Source: Polychytrium aggregatum
Lineage: Eukaryota; Chytridiomycota; Chytridiomycetes; Polychytriales
Length of the DNA stretch: 64,000 nucleotides
Direction of reading: 5' to 3'
NCBI RefSeq assembly: GCF_025602895.1
Contig: NW_026516284.1
Location: 124,001 to 188,000 of the forward strand
Shown: positions 32,370 through 44,247 of the stretch, piece by piece
Numbering within the stretch: position 1 is the first letter of the stretch
Layout: every line of letters starts with the position of its first letter
The notes under the pieces: generated by a model
The model's database searches: none
What the model was told of the DNA's origin: nothing
What the model saw: only the letters and a program-made list of their open reading frames with translations
Program-made: the position numbers and the translations under genes

Positions 32370-34327
32370 ATGCCGCTCTCGCTCTACAACCCTGCAACCA
32401 AGCAGTTCAATTGGACTGGGATCGCCATCCACGTCGCATTTCTCCAGCTCCTGGTGATATCTTCACTAGAGGCCGTCGCTATCTACTATGTATATACGGT
32501 TGGTATCGCCGGTTTAGGGTTGGTGCGCATGATATTTGGCAGCGCCCAGCATCGCTATCGACAGCGCTAACCATCTATGGCGCCAGTTCATCAACGCACA
32601 CATTCAAATCACGCCTCCGGAGATGGGGGGCAACTCGAGCGACATGACGTACAATGTCGGGCAGTATCCTATCCAGATTGTGTATTTTGGGCTGTTCATA
32701 TTCTCGCAGTTCTTTCAGTTCATCTTGGTCTGGGATGCGGTAGGTGCCGTGGGAACCTGAGAACTCTGTGCTGCCGACCAGCCCAAGTTTCCAGACCGCT
32801 GGGGCGATCCGCCTTTTCGAATCGAGCGGGGCGGCATCACCAGACTTGATCTCACCCACCCCATCGGACGAGCGGGCGCACGAGCTTACCCATGGTGTGC
32901 GAATACTTGTCCCGCCATGATGGATTGATTTGCACTTTCACTAACCTTCATCCTCTGGAACAGGCTCGAGTGAAAAACACGATGCAGGTCATTGCCGGCG
33001 CAGTTTTCAACATCCTGACATTTGCTTACTCGGGAATTCAAATATGGCAAACCTACAAGCTGCTAGGGTGCTCAGTTAGCATCATCGATGGATTCAACAA
33101 CGGCAACAGCCGAGCCTCCTACTACGCGGCGCTTGCCCTTCAAAGTGTCACAGACCAGATGTGCTCTGTTCCGGCAAATCCGCCCAACTCGACCAGCGTC
33201 AGCATTCCGTTTACCACGGTGCCGAATCTGATCCGTCCGGCATTGCCGTACGAATATGCTATCTTTGTCATCATGTTCGTTTTCAACGCTGGCGGCTCGT
33301 TTGTTGCATGGAAGGTCTACGACGTTTACGGATGGGTGATCTACCAGGTCCAGGGAGCCTCAACCGAACGGCGGAGTATGTTGGACCGATCCTGCATAGG
33401 CTGACATCCGATAGAGTATGCTCAGAGGCTTAGCGTCGGTGGCCCGATTACCACTGCGACGTGCATCGTCATACAGACCGATAGAGTCGTGTCAGCAGCC
33501 AATGCTGTCCATCTCTGTCGCTGCTGCTATCGCCGTCTCGTCGCTGTTTTGGTCAACGATTCGATCGCACAAACTACCGGCACCCTTGGCGGCATCGTCG
33601 CCTCCGCCGCCGCTGTCGCCAATAGCAGCTCTAACTTCCTTACGATTCAACTGCTTATCCTCCAGGAATCATGCGCTACTATCACAGTTTCATTCTCTTG
33701 CTCAAGGTCAACATCTTCTTCTATGTCGGCATCATCATCCAATACGTCACGGCCTATTTTTTCGTCACACGCCATCCCATCGTCTGTCCGTCGTACTGGT
33801 ACCCTATTTGTGACGACCTACAGCTGGCGGGATCAATCGTATCGACAAGTCTCTCTGCAACCAAGTTTGTCATCATCACAGGAGTGGTGCTTTGCATGGC
33901 TGCAATTCTCTACTACTCCTTTGGCTACTACGGGACCCGTCTTGGCAACCGAAGTCTCATGCTCAGCTTTCTGGTGCTCATCACCATGACAACGGGGGCA
34001 CTCATATATCCGCTTTATCAAGCCTTCCAGACCGGATTCGAGATGACCCGAGTGTGGCTGACCGTCTTCTGTAAGTGACTCGGAGCTGCGCTGCTGTTGT
34101 GTATGTGTGCTCCATCGACCGTGAGCGACGAAGCAGATCAACGCAACCGATCGCCGCTGAGCTGCTGCGTTTATGTTTGTTCGCCAGGCTGCATCCAGAT
34201 CTGTCTCAACGTCATCACCTTCTTCCTCGGTGTGTTTCTTACCGGAAGCATCAACAAAGGCCTGCGTGATATGGGTATGTTGCTCGCCTGGACAGCCTTT
34301 TCAGGACACCACCGGTCCACAGCCTGA
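32370..34327 (+). CDS. Fungal multi-span membrane protein, unknown function
   Basis: Six exons fit in phase: 32370-32518, 32565-32739, 32964-33375, 33666-34070, 34188-34274 and 34323-34327, giving 410 residues. The last 48-nt intron is a multiple of three, and retaining it ends at the same stop, giving 426. About seven or more spans are visible. Motifs VWDAARVKNTMQVIAGAVFN and FILLLKVNIFFYVGIIIQYV resemble a family of uncharacterised fungal membrane proteins that share a [KR]NT[IM]Q core and an LLK-x-[DN]-x-FF helix. The loop between them has several N-glycosylation sequons. I cannot assign a function. Introns of 46 and 48 nt are among the shortest in the window. Confidence 0.7.
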
Positions 34328-35261
34328 ATTCCAACACCGGCTTGGTTGCGCTGGAGTCGCTGCGCTTATGCTGTCGAGTCAAACGGCGTTGATGTATCAC
34401 GCGCAATGTCTACTCACGTCATTCCGTCTGCGCTTCTCAGTTCACCGAGAGGCGATGATTAATGCCCCTCCAAGCCAAGTGAAGCCCAGGACGCAAAACG
34501 TTCTTGATTAGCGCTTCGTTGAGAGCATGTATCATTAGGGTGTATTTACAACACTTTCGTAGGACCAAGTATGGCCCCTCCAAATACCCAGACCCTCTGC
34601 TGCACTTTGTTGATGGCCCGGTACCGAGAAGTGATCTGGATTATGTCGTTATCTGCCCGCTCAATCCAGTCAGTCTACACTCCCTCCACCTGGCGTGTCC
34701 AGTGCGCTCTACGAATCGAGTTCAACCTCTCGAGCATATGATTTGCGACAAAGAAAGCCGTGTCCTCGAGGGGTCGGCTGTGTGTGTGGCTGTATGGGCT
34801 TGGACGGCAATTGGTAGCGTCTCTACCACGCTCAACGTCTTGGTTGGGAAGGAGAGGCCACTGAGCCAAATACAAGCACAGCAATGGAATGGCAACAGAC
34901 TCCCTTTCCATTGATAGAAACATCTTTCCCTCCGTCCGTGCAAGAAACGAGGTGCTCTGAGTTCCTTCCACCAACAACCGACTCTGAGTTCTGGATGCCC
35001 CTTGCAAGTGTCCACTGTGCTCCGAAGCACCCTCCAGCGATTTCTCGTTCCCCATCCCTTCGGGAACATTGTGACAGTCTTTCGATCATCACCCGCAGCG
35101 ATCGACTTGATCTTGGTAGTCAAAAGGGCAAGAGGCTGCAGCCCCGATTCTGGCTGGGTCTGAACCCAGATATCTACACAGGGCTCTCAATGATCCGCTA
35201 GCAGCGAGCCAGTACAGTGGCCTGTTTCTTGATGCAGAGGGTCAAATATCCATTCAGGGGC
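34328..35261. other. Intergenic, no supported gene
   Basis: This lies between the converging 3' ends of the membrane-protein gene (+) and the CFAP337-like gene (-). Short open frames on both strands lack domains. Confidence 0.55.
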
Positions 35262-38200
35262 CTAGTCCCGCTTTGGTGTCTTGGGAGTCGGAATGATGTT
35301 TTGTAAAAGCGCATCGATATCGGCCAGGTTTTGTGGGTGAAGCCGATTGTATATCCGAAACTGGTTCGAGCGGTCTTTGGCAACGTTGCAAGTTCGCTTC
35401 GGTGGAAGATTCTCATGGATCTGTCGAGCATAGGCCGTATTGGCATACCACGAATGGGACGCTCGCGAGAGGACTTCGGCGGTGGCAATCGATCTTCCGC
35501 GGCTTTGAGGCAGCCCCTCGAGCACTGGCCCAGGCGAAATCAGGTCAGTAGAGAGGGCTATGATCGTCAGGCATTCCAAGCGCTGGTGCTGTCAGATGCG
35601 CGCTGACATGAGGCTATTTGGCTCGATCGCTGCGAACGATTATCATCCTGGACAGTACTCTGACTGAACCACCAACACTGCTCACCTGACCCCTGCCTCG
35701 ATGCAAGGAGGTTGGAAAGAGAGTCTTTGCTGCCATCCGGGCTTCGAGGATAGGTGCTTGGAACATCAAGAGACGGAATCGGTGGAAGCGATACCTGCAA
35801 AGCGCGGTAGGCCATTTCTTCCTCGACCGCCACCACATCCGCCGGCCGGGCCGGATGCTGAAAGGTCTGGAAGTCATTGATGTCCCAGGGCGAAAACTGT
35901 CCAAAGGTTCCAATCCATTCACCTTGGATCTGCGGGTGATTCAACCCCCCCCCACGCATGCACACAAGAGCAATCACAATATCGTGCCAGAGACGTTAGG
36001 ATTTATGGCCATAATGACTGCGTAGTATCGACAAGCACTTACCGTAAAGAGTCGGGCGGTGCAATCGGGACTCCCGGTCAACACCACCTGGAACTCCTCG
36101 ACAAAATCCAGGCTCACGATCGAGCGGGCGTGTGCGCGGAACCGGTGTCGCAGCGGCATGCTGTGATCGAGACGGTGATCCACGCATGTGTCGGCAATGT
36201 CCCAGACGCTAACGCAACCAACTGTGTCGGCCGTAATCAAGATCGTATTCGACGAGTTTACCGACATGGTGAAGATGCCTTCACTCGGCTCAGAGGTGCC
36301 TGGACACGCCCAGATCATCTGTCCCTCCTCGATACTCCAGAAACGAATCATGCCGTCCGAGCCGCAGGTGACCAGCTCCGCGGCACCGTGACAATGTCTG
36401 CGCTCCAAGAGAAACAAAACTGAATCCGAAGTGGATTGGACACAGTCAACTTCCATGGGCATTGAGGTCGCTGTGATCTCATTCTCTCACCAGAGCTTTC
36501 GATAGAAGTGCAGTGCCATCAGCGTGTGGGCTTACCCTTGTCAATCGACCTGTTGGTGTTTGGTTTGGTTTCAGCGTCCCACGGATCGGGAACTCGTAGT
36601 CTGTGCAGCACATGCCCCGACTGGACGTTGAACAGAATGATTTCTCCGTCGTAGCTGGCCGTCGCCAGCAGATTTGGTGGCGAAAACTCCATGGAAACGA
36701 TATCATCTTTGTGCCATGCTTGCTGTTGTCGATCTGGAAACGTTTCGCTTTCGTGAAGCGTGTAGCTCTCGAAATCGTCGACAAACAGTGACACACGTCT
36801 GTTCCATCCCGTGGCGGCAATCATCGGACGCTCGTTGAGGTGTATATACTGAAGTGCCGAGGGAGAGCAAGAGTGAGCATTGCCCAAGTCTCGAGAACAC
36901 AGTAGTCACCAGAATGTAGCGTACAGCTCGCAGCTGGTGAGGTGGCAAATTGAAGCGCACTCTCTTGCAATCAGCGCGACAGAGAAAAATGTTCGAGGCA
37001 GCGCCAGGCTCGGTTTGGAAAAGACATAAGCTTACCGTTATTGCTGCAATTTCACCGCCATCTAATTTCATGAACTCATGCAGCCGCTGCCCATTGTTAT
37101 AGTTCCACATTCGAATCGTTCCATCTGGTGGTTGTGGATCGAGAGACTCAGAGATGCAGAAATAGCCAATTTCAAAAGCCTTCGCATGCTCTCCCCAGTC
37201 TCACAGCGCTGTCACATCGGCTCGGACAAAGTTCAGGCAGGCGTGCTCTCTGTCATGACCACCCCCTCTGTTACCTCGCGCGCCTGTAATCAAGCGACGT
37301 CCATTGCTGTCGAACGACATGGCAGTGATCTCGGCCTTGCCACTTGTTGCCGAGAACCGAAATACGTTTGCGCCGGTTGTGATGTCCTGTTGGGAGAACA
37401 CGGGCGCGATTAGCATATCAGACAGGTAGAGTGACTGCAAGGACAGCATCCAATCTTGATCAACCACCGCGCCTTGGAGGCATCTCCCCGAATCTCGGTT
37501 CTTGGGTTGCAATTGATCTTGTCTGAGCCGATCTGATAAGAAACCCCACAGACTCACCCAGACATTGACGATTCCCCCGTCACATCCGCTGACCACCTGC
37601 TTGTAGTTGGCACTGTATATGACACCTCGGATAGGATGGTCGTGGCTCTTGGGCGATGTGACCGCCGTCCGCCTCTCCTTGAGATTGTACACAGACATGA
37701 TCGCGCTGGCGGCGATAAGACAGCCTCCGCCGCTGGAATTGAAGAATACGGTGGCGATGGTATCTTCTGGCCGGTGAAGCACGCTGTCAAAGAGCGTTTG
37801 GAGGCACTGCTGCTTTCGGATGTCCCATATCTTGACAACTTTGTCAAAGTCAAGCGATATGATCTGCCCGCTGAGCTCGTTGATGGTGATGGAGATGATG
37901 GGTGCGTTATGGCCTTTCAGTGCGGCCATGGGATTCTTGAGGCGATGAGGGTTCCATAGTCTCAGTTTCTTGTCTTGGTGACCAAAAGTTTGACGGTTGC
38001 ATGCCGGCGAATGTATTGCGTCAGGACGTCATCGTACGATAGAAGATTGAATTAGCGTCATTGATCTCTTCATAGTGACAGTGGCGGAAGCAACAGCAGA
38101 CCCACGATCTCGATGCACTTTTGTGGACCCATGTACAGATAACTGCCTCGGGTGTGCAGAGACGGAATCAACGTCTCCTATCCTCTTCATCTCCGGCGCT

Positions 38201-39956
38201 CGCTTCGATGAAAGATGCTTGCCTGTTCCGCCGGTAACGAGAGTCAGGGGGAATTTGGAATATGCAAAGGTATTGACGCCTTTGTGGACAGGTGCAGAAT
38301 GGTAGATCCACTTCTTCTTGGAGACCTGCGTTGCCACCACGAGCGAGTGGGTTGGGTCCGGCGAGCAGCTCACAATCAGATGAATGTCGTGGTAGTAACG
38401 CACCATGACCGTCCAGTCGTTGTGGGCCTTTCGCTTGGTCAGAATACACGAAAATTTGTTGTTCTTGCCGAGAGAGTCCAGCAGGACGGTTTTCCCCTGA
38501 TGCTTTTGGGTGGCATACTGGTCGATCAGGTTGATGTTGAAGGTGAAGACCAGTACATATCCACTGTCTGTGCCGATATACATGGTCCCATCGCTCGCAT
38601 CTGGATTGTCACTGTCGGACCAGTAGTCGAGAGAAAGGGCCACGGTATCTTGCAGATCCAGGCGGAGCTGGGTCTCCATTGTCATGAAATCTGAAGGATA
38701 CACATCCGTGCGGTTTCAGCGAACGGGCACATCATTTATCATATCATATCCGGCTCGAGATGCATTCTGCTGGAGGAGCAACGGCATTATGCTCTTTCAC
38801 ACACTTCTCCCGTCACAAGCATACCGTAGATTGTCACATGGTGGTCGTCGGATGCGAGCGCGATCTTGTTGAGATTGTCCATGTACGTGCAGTCGTGGGT
38901 CCAGCGGACCTCGGTGTTGCGAGGGATCTTGTTGCCCTTCTTCGCCTTTTGTGCCGATTTCATCGATGACTCTTCCAGTCCCTCAATGCTGCCGGTAGCG
39001 AAACCGGACCGAGTTAGATGGGACCGAAAGCGGCTGAGCACCGGTCTCCTGCTACCTCTGCGCCCGCTGCGAACAGAACCAGTCTGTCTGCTTTGTGAGC
39101 CACGGCACTCGTCCCAACACCAGAGACTATATCTCGTCCTCGTTGGCATCGCCAGCACCGCCACAGACGGTACAAACCCAACATTCGAAAAGCTGCGCTG
39201 TAGCTTGAGCCGGTCGCCCCAGTGGCAGATTGTCCCCTCCCGGCTGCAAGTAACATATCGACTCGACTTTTTGAGAAATAGGATTCTCACGATGGCATCC
39301 TTGTGGGGAGTCAGGAGCGCCGATCGCCTCACTTCGGTGTCAAAGAGCTGTGTTTCGGCCTCCTCCTTCATTTTGTTGTGTCCCTCGGCCTGAAGCAGCA
39401 TGAATGTGCTGAACTCGTCCCAGTCGACAGAATCATCGATGTTGGCGTCGATTTTCATAAATAGATGCGACATCTGCTCTTCGTTCAGTCCCTGACCGAG
39501 GATCATCCCAAAGGCCTCTTTGAATTCATCGATCGAGAGACAGCCCTTGCCATCCTTTTCGGACGCCTCCTGGAAGACAGATTTTGTTGCGACTGGGCGT
39601 CAAGCCGTGGCCATTGAGCCGATCGCACGGCTCTCACAGCCAGCCATCCATCGCTCCCGCGGGCTTGGACCTGCGGGTCGCCTTACCCGGAAGATGTTCA
39701 TGAGCTCGCGAAAATGCTGGAGATTCAGCTCCTTCTCGGCTCGATACGAGGCGTTGTCCTTCAGCAAATTGACCCGATTCGGCTTGGAATGAAGCTGCAC
39801 CTCGAGTTCCTTGGTCCGAGCCTTGGTCCGGTCCAGGACCGACTCGCCTTTTGTCTCCCTTGAAATGCCCCAGGACTTGAGTCCCTTGAGGCCGCCGGGG
39901 ACATTGCCATGACCCGACGCCTTGGTCCCCGAGATTGCCGGCAGGGTAAATGACAT
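35262..39956 (-). CDS. EF-hand/WD40 flagellar protein, CFAP337 (WDR49/WDR64) type
   Basis: A many-exon minus-strand gene. Exon 1 is 39956-39687 (MSFTLPAISG start). Exon 2 begins at 39569 and carries two EF-hands, the first with DGKGCLSIDEFKEAF and the second with KIDANIDDSVDWDEF. Later exons carry WD40 blades: SSRYVTCSREGTICHW, LQDTVALSLDYWSD, DGTMYIGTDSGYVLVF, LSGQIISLDFDKVVKIWDIR, VVSGCDGGIVNVW, MIAATGWNRRVSLFVD, NLLATASYDGEIILFN, ELVTCGSDGMIRFWS and VLTGSPDCTARLF. Near the end is WIGTFGQFSPWDI, and the final exon runs to TAG at 35262. The N-terminal EF-hands, about a dozen blades and the IGTFGQ-type motif match WDR49/WDR64, axonemal proteins. The role would be in the zoospore flagellum. 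Not every exon border was resolved; some introns stay open in frame. Confidence 0.78.
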
Positions 39957-40867
39957 TCTAGCGTTTGGGACAATACAAAGCAAGCACGCATCCGCTCGCC
40001 AAGCCCCAAAAAATTATCGGCAAGCCTCGAGCTGGACGAAAGGGCTGCGATCCAACCCGAACAACATATGTTTCTGGAACCGCTGCACATCGTGAACAAT
40101 CTCGCCAATCATGTTGTGTTTGGCTGATGCTCCTGTGTAGTGTTGTGGGTTGGGAAGGCTCCCCGGGCGAATGATGTCGATCGGCGGCCGCACTGGCATG
40201 ATGGACTGGGCCGATGAGATGTCGACTGCAGAGATATTGGACTGGCTTCACGGGGCGGACTGACTCCATGGGACGGACACCCAGGGAGACGATGTTACCC
40301 ACTTGGTCGTTGCTTGTGTCTGAAGTTAGGATCTGTGCCATGACTATTTCAGCACGATGAACATCCCACTCAAGTCAACCGACCCTGTCCGCCCAGTCCG
40401 CCACGCTTGATCCCGATGCTGCAATATGGATCTTGCGGTCAACGAACGAACCCAGCATGTCTCAATCGAAAGAACCATTGCTGATCATGGCTGATCGTGT
40501 ATTCTGGACTGTGATCCCGAGCTGGTGCAGCCAAGGCCAGAGGGGATGCCGCAACCTCCGGCCCTTGAGGTGACGGTTTGTTCGAATCATTGATTGCATG
40601 TCCGCGGGTTCCACCGAGGACAGAGCCGTATCCTGTTCGAAATTGCACAAGCTGGACGCCGATCGCTGGACAGCGGTGGAGGCGGTGCGGTAACTCCGCG
40701 GATCGATGGGAGGCTTCTGGGGATCAGTGCGGATGATGAATGGGAGGTTGATGGCGTAATCGAGACAGAGGTAGTGTTGCTTGCTCCGGGCCGAGCTGGT
40801 ACCAGAGGGAACAACTTCAAAAGTAGATACAGAAGACGACGTGCGACGGGAGGCGGGTATAACACAT
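39957..40867. other. Intergenic, no supported gene
   Basis: This lies between the 5' end of the CFAP337-like gene and the 3' end of the 68-residue membrane protein gene (both minus). No domain-bearing frame. Confidence 0.5.
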
Positions 40868-41242
40868 TCATAGAACAGCTGATCGCAGCGTCTTGAGATC
40901 CCGGGCGCTCAAGTCGGTTTTTTTGATGGTGATTCTGCAGGGCGAGGCGAGAGCAGGTTGAGCTGTGGGTTCCACCGGCGTTGCGAGTCGAGCAGAGCGG
41001 ACTACGGCTCCATACCAGCGAGATCGCATTGATGGGCCAGGCCGATGCCTCTCTAGATGCCTCTCTAGGGCGACGAGCCCGTAGATCAACGATATGCCTT
41101 ACCTGTCTGTTTCGGTCTTGTAGTAGGAACGCCCAAACATGAACAGCCAGTAGAGCACAGGCAGACAATGCAGGAAGATGATGAAGTGGATGATCGACCA
41201 GCCCACGTCCTCGGGTGTTTCGTCAATGTCGTGGTCGGCCAT
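40868..41242 (-). CDS. Small single-pass membrane protein (68 residues), unknown
   Basis: Two exons join in phase 2: 41242-41103 and 40934-40868. The donor is AG followed by GTAAGG and the acceptor CTGCAG, around a 168-nt intron. The product has an acidic N-terminus (MADHDIDETPEDVGW), one hydrophobic span (IIHFIIFLHCLPVLYWLFMF) and a basic C-terminal tail (KKTDLSARDLKTLRS). Frame, splice signals and charge distribution all support a real gene, although it is far below the size most gene finders accept. I do not recognise the family. A long frame that runs upstream of this ATG to 42115 is judged spurious. Confidence 0.55.
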
Positions 41243-42269
41243 GGAGTCCAGTAACTCAACTTGGGTATGGTTCCCAGCATGCCACGGCAGCTTGGAGGAG
41301 AGTGGGATGACAGGCATTGGGAGGGCTTTCGAGAGGCCGGATGGACGGAAGGATGGCAGAGGGGAGAGGAGTGAGCCAAGGAAAAGCTGCGAGCGGAAAG
41401 AAATGCGAGCACGACGAGGACGACCCGACGCACGCTGATTGGCCGGCAGGACGATGACGTCGCCCGAGCGCATCATGTCTGTGGTTTGGAGGCCGTGGTG
41501 GCCATCGACTGCAACGCAGCAGCACCGAAGCGTATGGTGCGGAAGGCATCGGGGGGGGGGTGCACAGTGCGCAGGTGCATCGGAATGCACAGCTAGAGAC
41601 ATCAGAACTATCGGATAAGCCCCACGGTCCATCGCCCTGGTGGTGCATTTGCTGGCTTGAGCGATCGATTCGCGAACCGAAACATGCGTGTGAGAGCTCC
41701 CTGGACGGCGCTGGCTCTCCGCCGGCTGCTGCAGAACTACCGCCTGCCTGGCCAGGGACGGGCATGGCACAAGGTTTTCGTTCCGCCCCAGAGTCGCTTG
41801 CCCCTTCCACCGGCAGCTTGCGCCGCTGCTTCTCAGTAGTGACGCTGGAGCGCAGGGAAAGTAGACAGGGTAGCCGGAAGGGCGGGCAGCCCCACAAGCG
41901 GACCGCAGAGCTTCCTCGATCTCAAGCGGGAATTGGCGCCAGAGAAGCATTTCTCTGCACCGCCCGATCCATACAAATGACATCCACATTGCGCCGACAG
42001 CCATGAGCGTCCCGGCGTCGGTACCTGGAACAAGTTGATCGCCCTGGGGCTGCCTGGTTTGACTCCTGGGAGGCCGTCGCATCTGCTTCCACGCATTACG
42101 TTGCGAGTACGGCACTTGATCGGCAGATTAAGAGCGAGTGCACCGAAACCTCGCCCAAGCGCATCGCACGCACGCATACCAACGCAGAGTATCGACACCA
42201 AAGACCAAGTTGATTCGCAGAGCTGCAGTCGGACGTTGAAGACCAGCCCAACTCCACAGAGCGACGGCA
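41243..42269. other. Divergent promoter interval, no supported gene
   Basis: This lies between the 68-residue membrane protein gene (-) and the TPT-type transporter (+). A G-run at 41550-41558 and GC-rich sequence with open but featureless frames are present. Confidence 0.5.
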
Positions 42270-43766
42270 ATGATTCTCAAGAATATGACCACCGCGGCGG
42301 ACTCGCTTTTATGGCTTCTCTTTTACTTCTCCGTCAACCTGACGCTCACGATCCACAACAAGGCCGTCCTGCAGCTCTATCGCTTCCCGTTTCCATGGAC
42401 ACTTACAGCCATCCACATCATGTGCAGCACGCTGGGCTGCTCGGCGTTGTCGGCCTTTGGGGTATTCCGGCCCGTGGCGTGCAGCCCCAGAGACATGATC
42501 AAGATCCTGGGCTTTTCGATCCTCTACACCGTCAATATCGCAGTCTCCAACATCAGCCTGAGCATGGTTACCGTCCCGGTGAGTAAGCAGCCGAGATACA
42601 CTGGGATCAGAATGCCTCTGGCCGGTGATTGCGTGCCCCATGGCTATAATTCCGAATCCGGGCCTACGATGAGACTGTGGGATCATGGGGTGGGATTGTG
42701 GGAGCAGGGTACGAGAGCAGCATGCGGGATGGGATGGGATGGGATGGGAATGCGGGGCTCACAACACAACTTACGCCTTCCACTTGCCATCGCCAGTTTC
42801 ACCAAGTGGTGCGGTCGATTGCCCCAATCGTCACCATGGTCCTATCATCTCTGTTTTGGAGACACTCGCACGGCACCAAGACATGGATATCCGTGCTGCC
42901 GGTAACTGATCCCACTGCCGCAGCATCCCACCGCATCTGCCCCCACTGCAATCTAGCGTCTCACGGCGTCTGGGGTCGCTGCTTCGGACGTCTAACTCGA
43001 TCCTTGCTATCAAACACACCCACAATTGCATACAGACCATTGTCGGAGTGTCGCTCACGACTTTGGGCGACTACGACTACACTTCGGCCGGCTTGATCCT
43101 GACCATCTTGGGCACGGTCTTGGCCTCGCTCAAGACAATCTTGACCAACAAGCTCCAGGTTAGCGACCGGTCTTCCCAAAAGGCCAAGCTCGGTCCTCTA
43201 GATCTGCTCTACATCATGTCCCCTCCAGCGCTCGCCCAGACGCTGGTCTATGTCTATGCAAGTGGCGAATTCGCGACCTTGTCCGAGTACTGGGCAGATC
43301 CGGGACTCCGTCGATCGAGTCTGCTCGGCGCCCTTGTCTTCAACGGATCGATTGCCTTTGCCCTCAACTTTGTGAGCTTCACTGCCAACCGGAAGCTAGG
43401 GCCCCTCATGATGGGTGTTGCTGGTGAGTGAATTGTAGCGCGAGTCGGCATCCAGGAACCGCAAGGTCGGAGGAATCGGTTGTGTCTGTGGTCTCTCTTC
43501 CCCGACTCATCCGGCCGTCGCTACCGTATCCACGAACGACACCGACACCGACACCATCGCCACCAACGCCGACAGCAAACATGAAGCAAGTGCTCTCGGT
43601 CGGGCTGGCGGTTGCCGTGTTTGATTTGCGCATCGGCGCTATCAATGCGTTGGGCATCGTCCTGACGCTCGCTGGCGGAGCGGTGTGCACCTACGTCGAG
43701 CTGGAACGCAAGAATATCCTGAGCCGGGGCCAGAATGAGCCGATACTCGTCCTTTCGAAGCCGTGA
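42270..43766 (+). CDS. Triose-phosphate-transporter/SLC35-family membrane transporter
   Basis: Four exons fit in phase: 42270-42578, 42797-42901, 43036-43423 and 43576-43766, giving 330 residues. Ten hydrophobic spans and family motifs are visible: NLTLTIHNKAVLQLYRFPFP at span 1-2, STLGCSALSAFGVF, ILYTVNIAVSNISLSMVTVP, FHQVVRSIAPIVTM, LKTILTNKLQ and MGVA followed by NMKQVLSVGLAV. The N-K-x-V/L and K-T-x-x-T-N-K motifs mark the TPT branch (Sly41, SLC35E-like), Golgi or ER antiporters for nucleotide-sugars or phosphorylated sugars. The substrate cannot be told from sequence. The protein ends in a short hydrophilic tail with ELERKN. Intron 1 contains a GGGAT repeat (about 42725-42750). Confidence 0.85.
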
Positions 43767-44247
43767 CGCTCGGCCTTGGGATCTTGCGCCAAATCGGCCG
43801 CCGGCGTTACTCCATCGAACAGGCTACCATCTCTCTCGAGATGAGTCGCCAGGAGCTGGACTCTCTCCATGTGTTTGTCCCAAGAATGTCCTCGTGCAGA
43901 ATGCTTTATTCTGTTGAGTTATAACAATCACGAACAAACGAAAGCGTCCAGCCGCTTTGGCCAAGGATCAAAGGTAAAGCGAGGCCACAGGGAAGCGGAA
44001 GGGCGGGGAGGGAATTTGGGGGCAATCTATGGACAGGGAGAACCCAGCAGACAGGCTGCGGAAGAAATGCTTTGACGAGGATTGTATCGGTGGATTTTGA
44101 GAAACTCGGGAGGAGAGGGTTTAGCTGGCTTTGAAAAAAAAAAAAGGTGCAAGCAAAGGCGAACGCAAACAAGACCGAAGAAGGGAGGGGCAAGGGAAGG
44201 GTCAAGGGCGGGGGGGGAAAGTGGGAGGTGCCTGTCGGACTTGGCCA
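43767..44247. other. Intergenic between converging genes; A-run
   Basis: A run of 12 A (about 44134-44145) and G-rich tracts lie 3' of the tyrosinase gene. No coding signal. Confidence 0.55.

Noticed and set aside
41099-42115. 338-codon minus-strand frame ending in the 68-residue protein
   Set aside because: Only its last 46 codons look like protein and have a good donor; the rest is low-complexity and crosses the divergent promoter interval.
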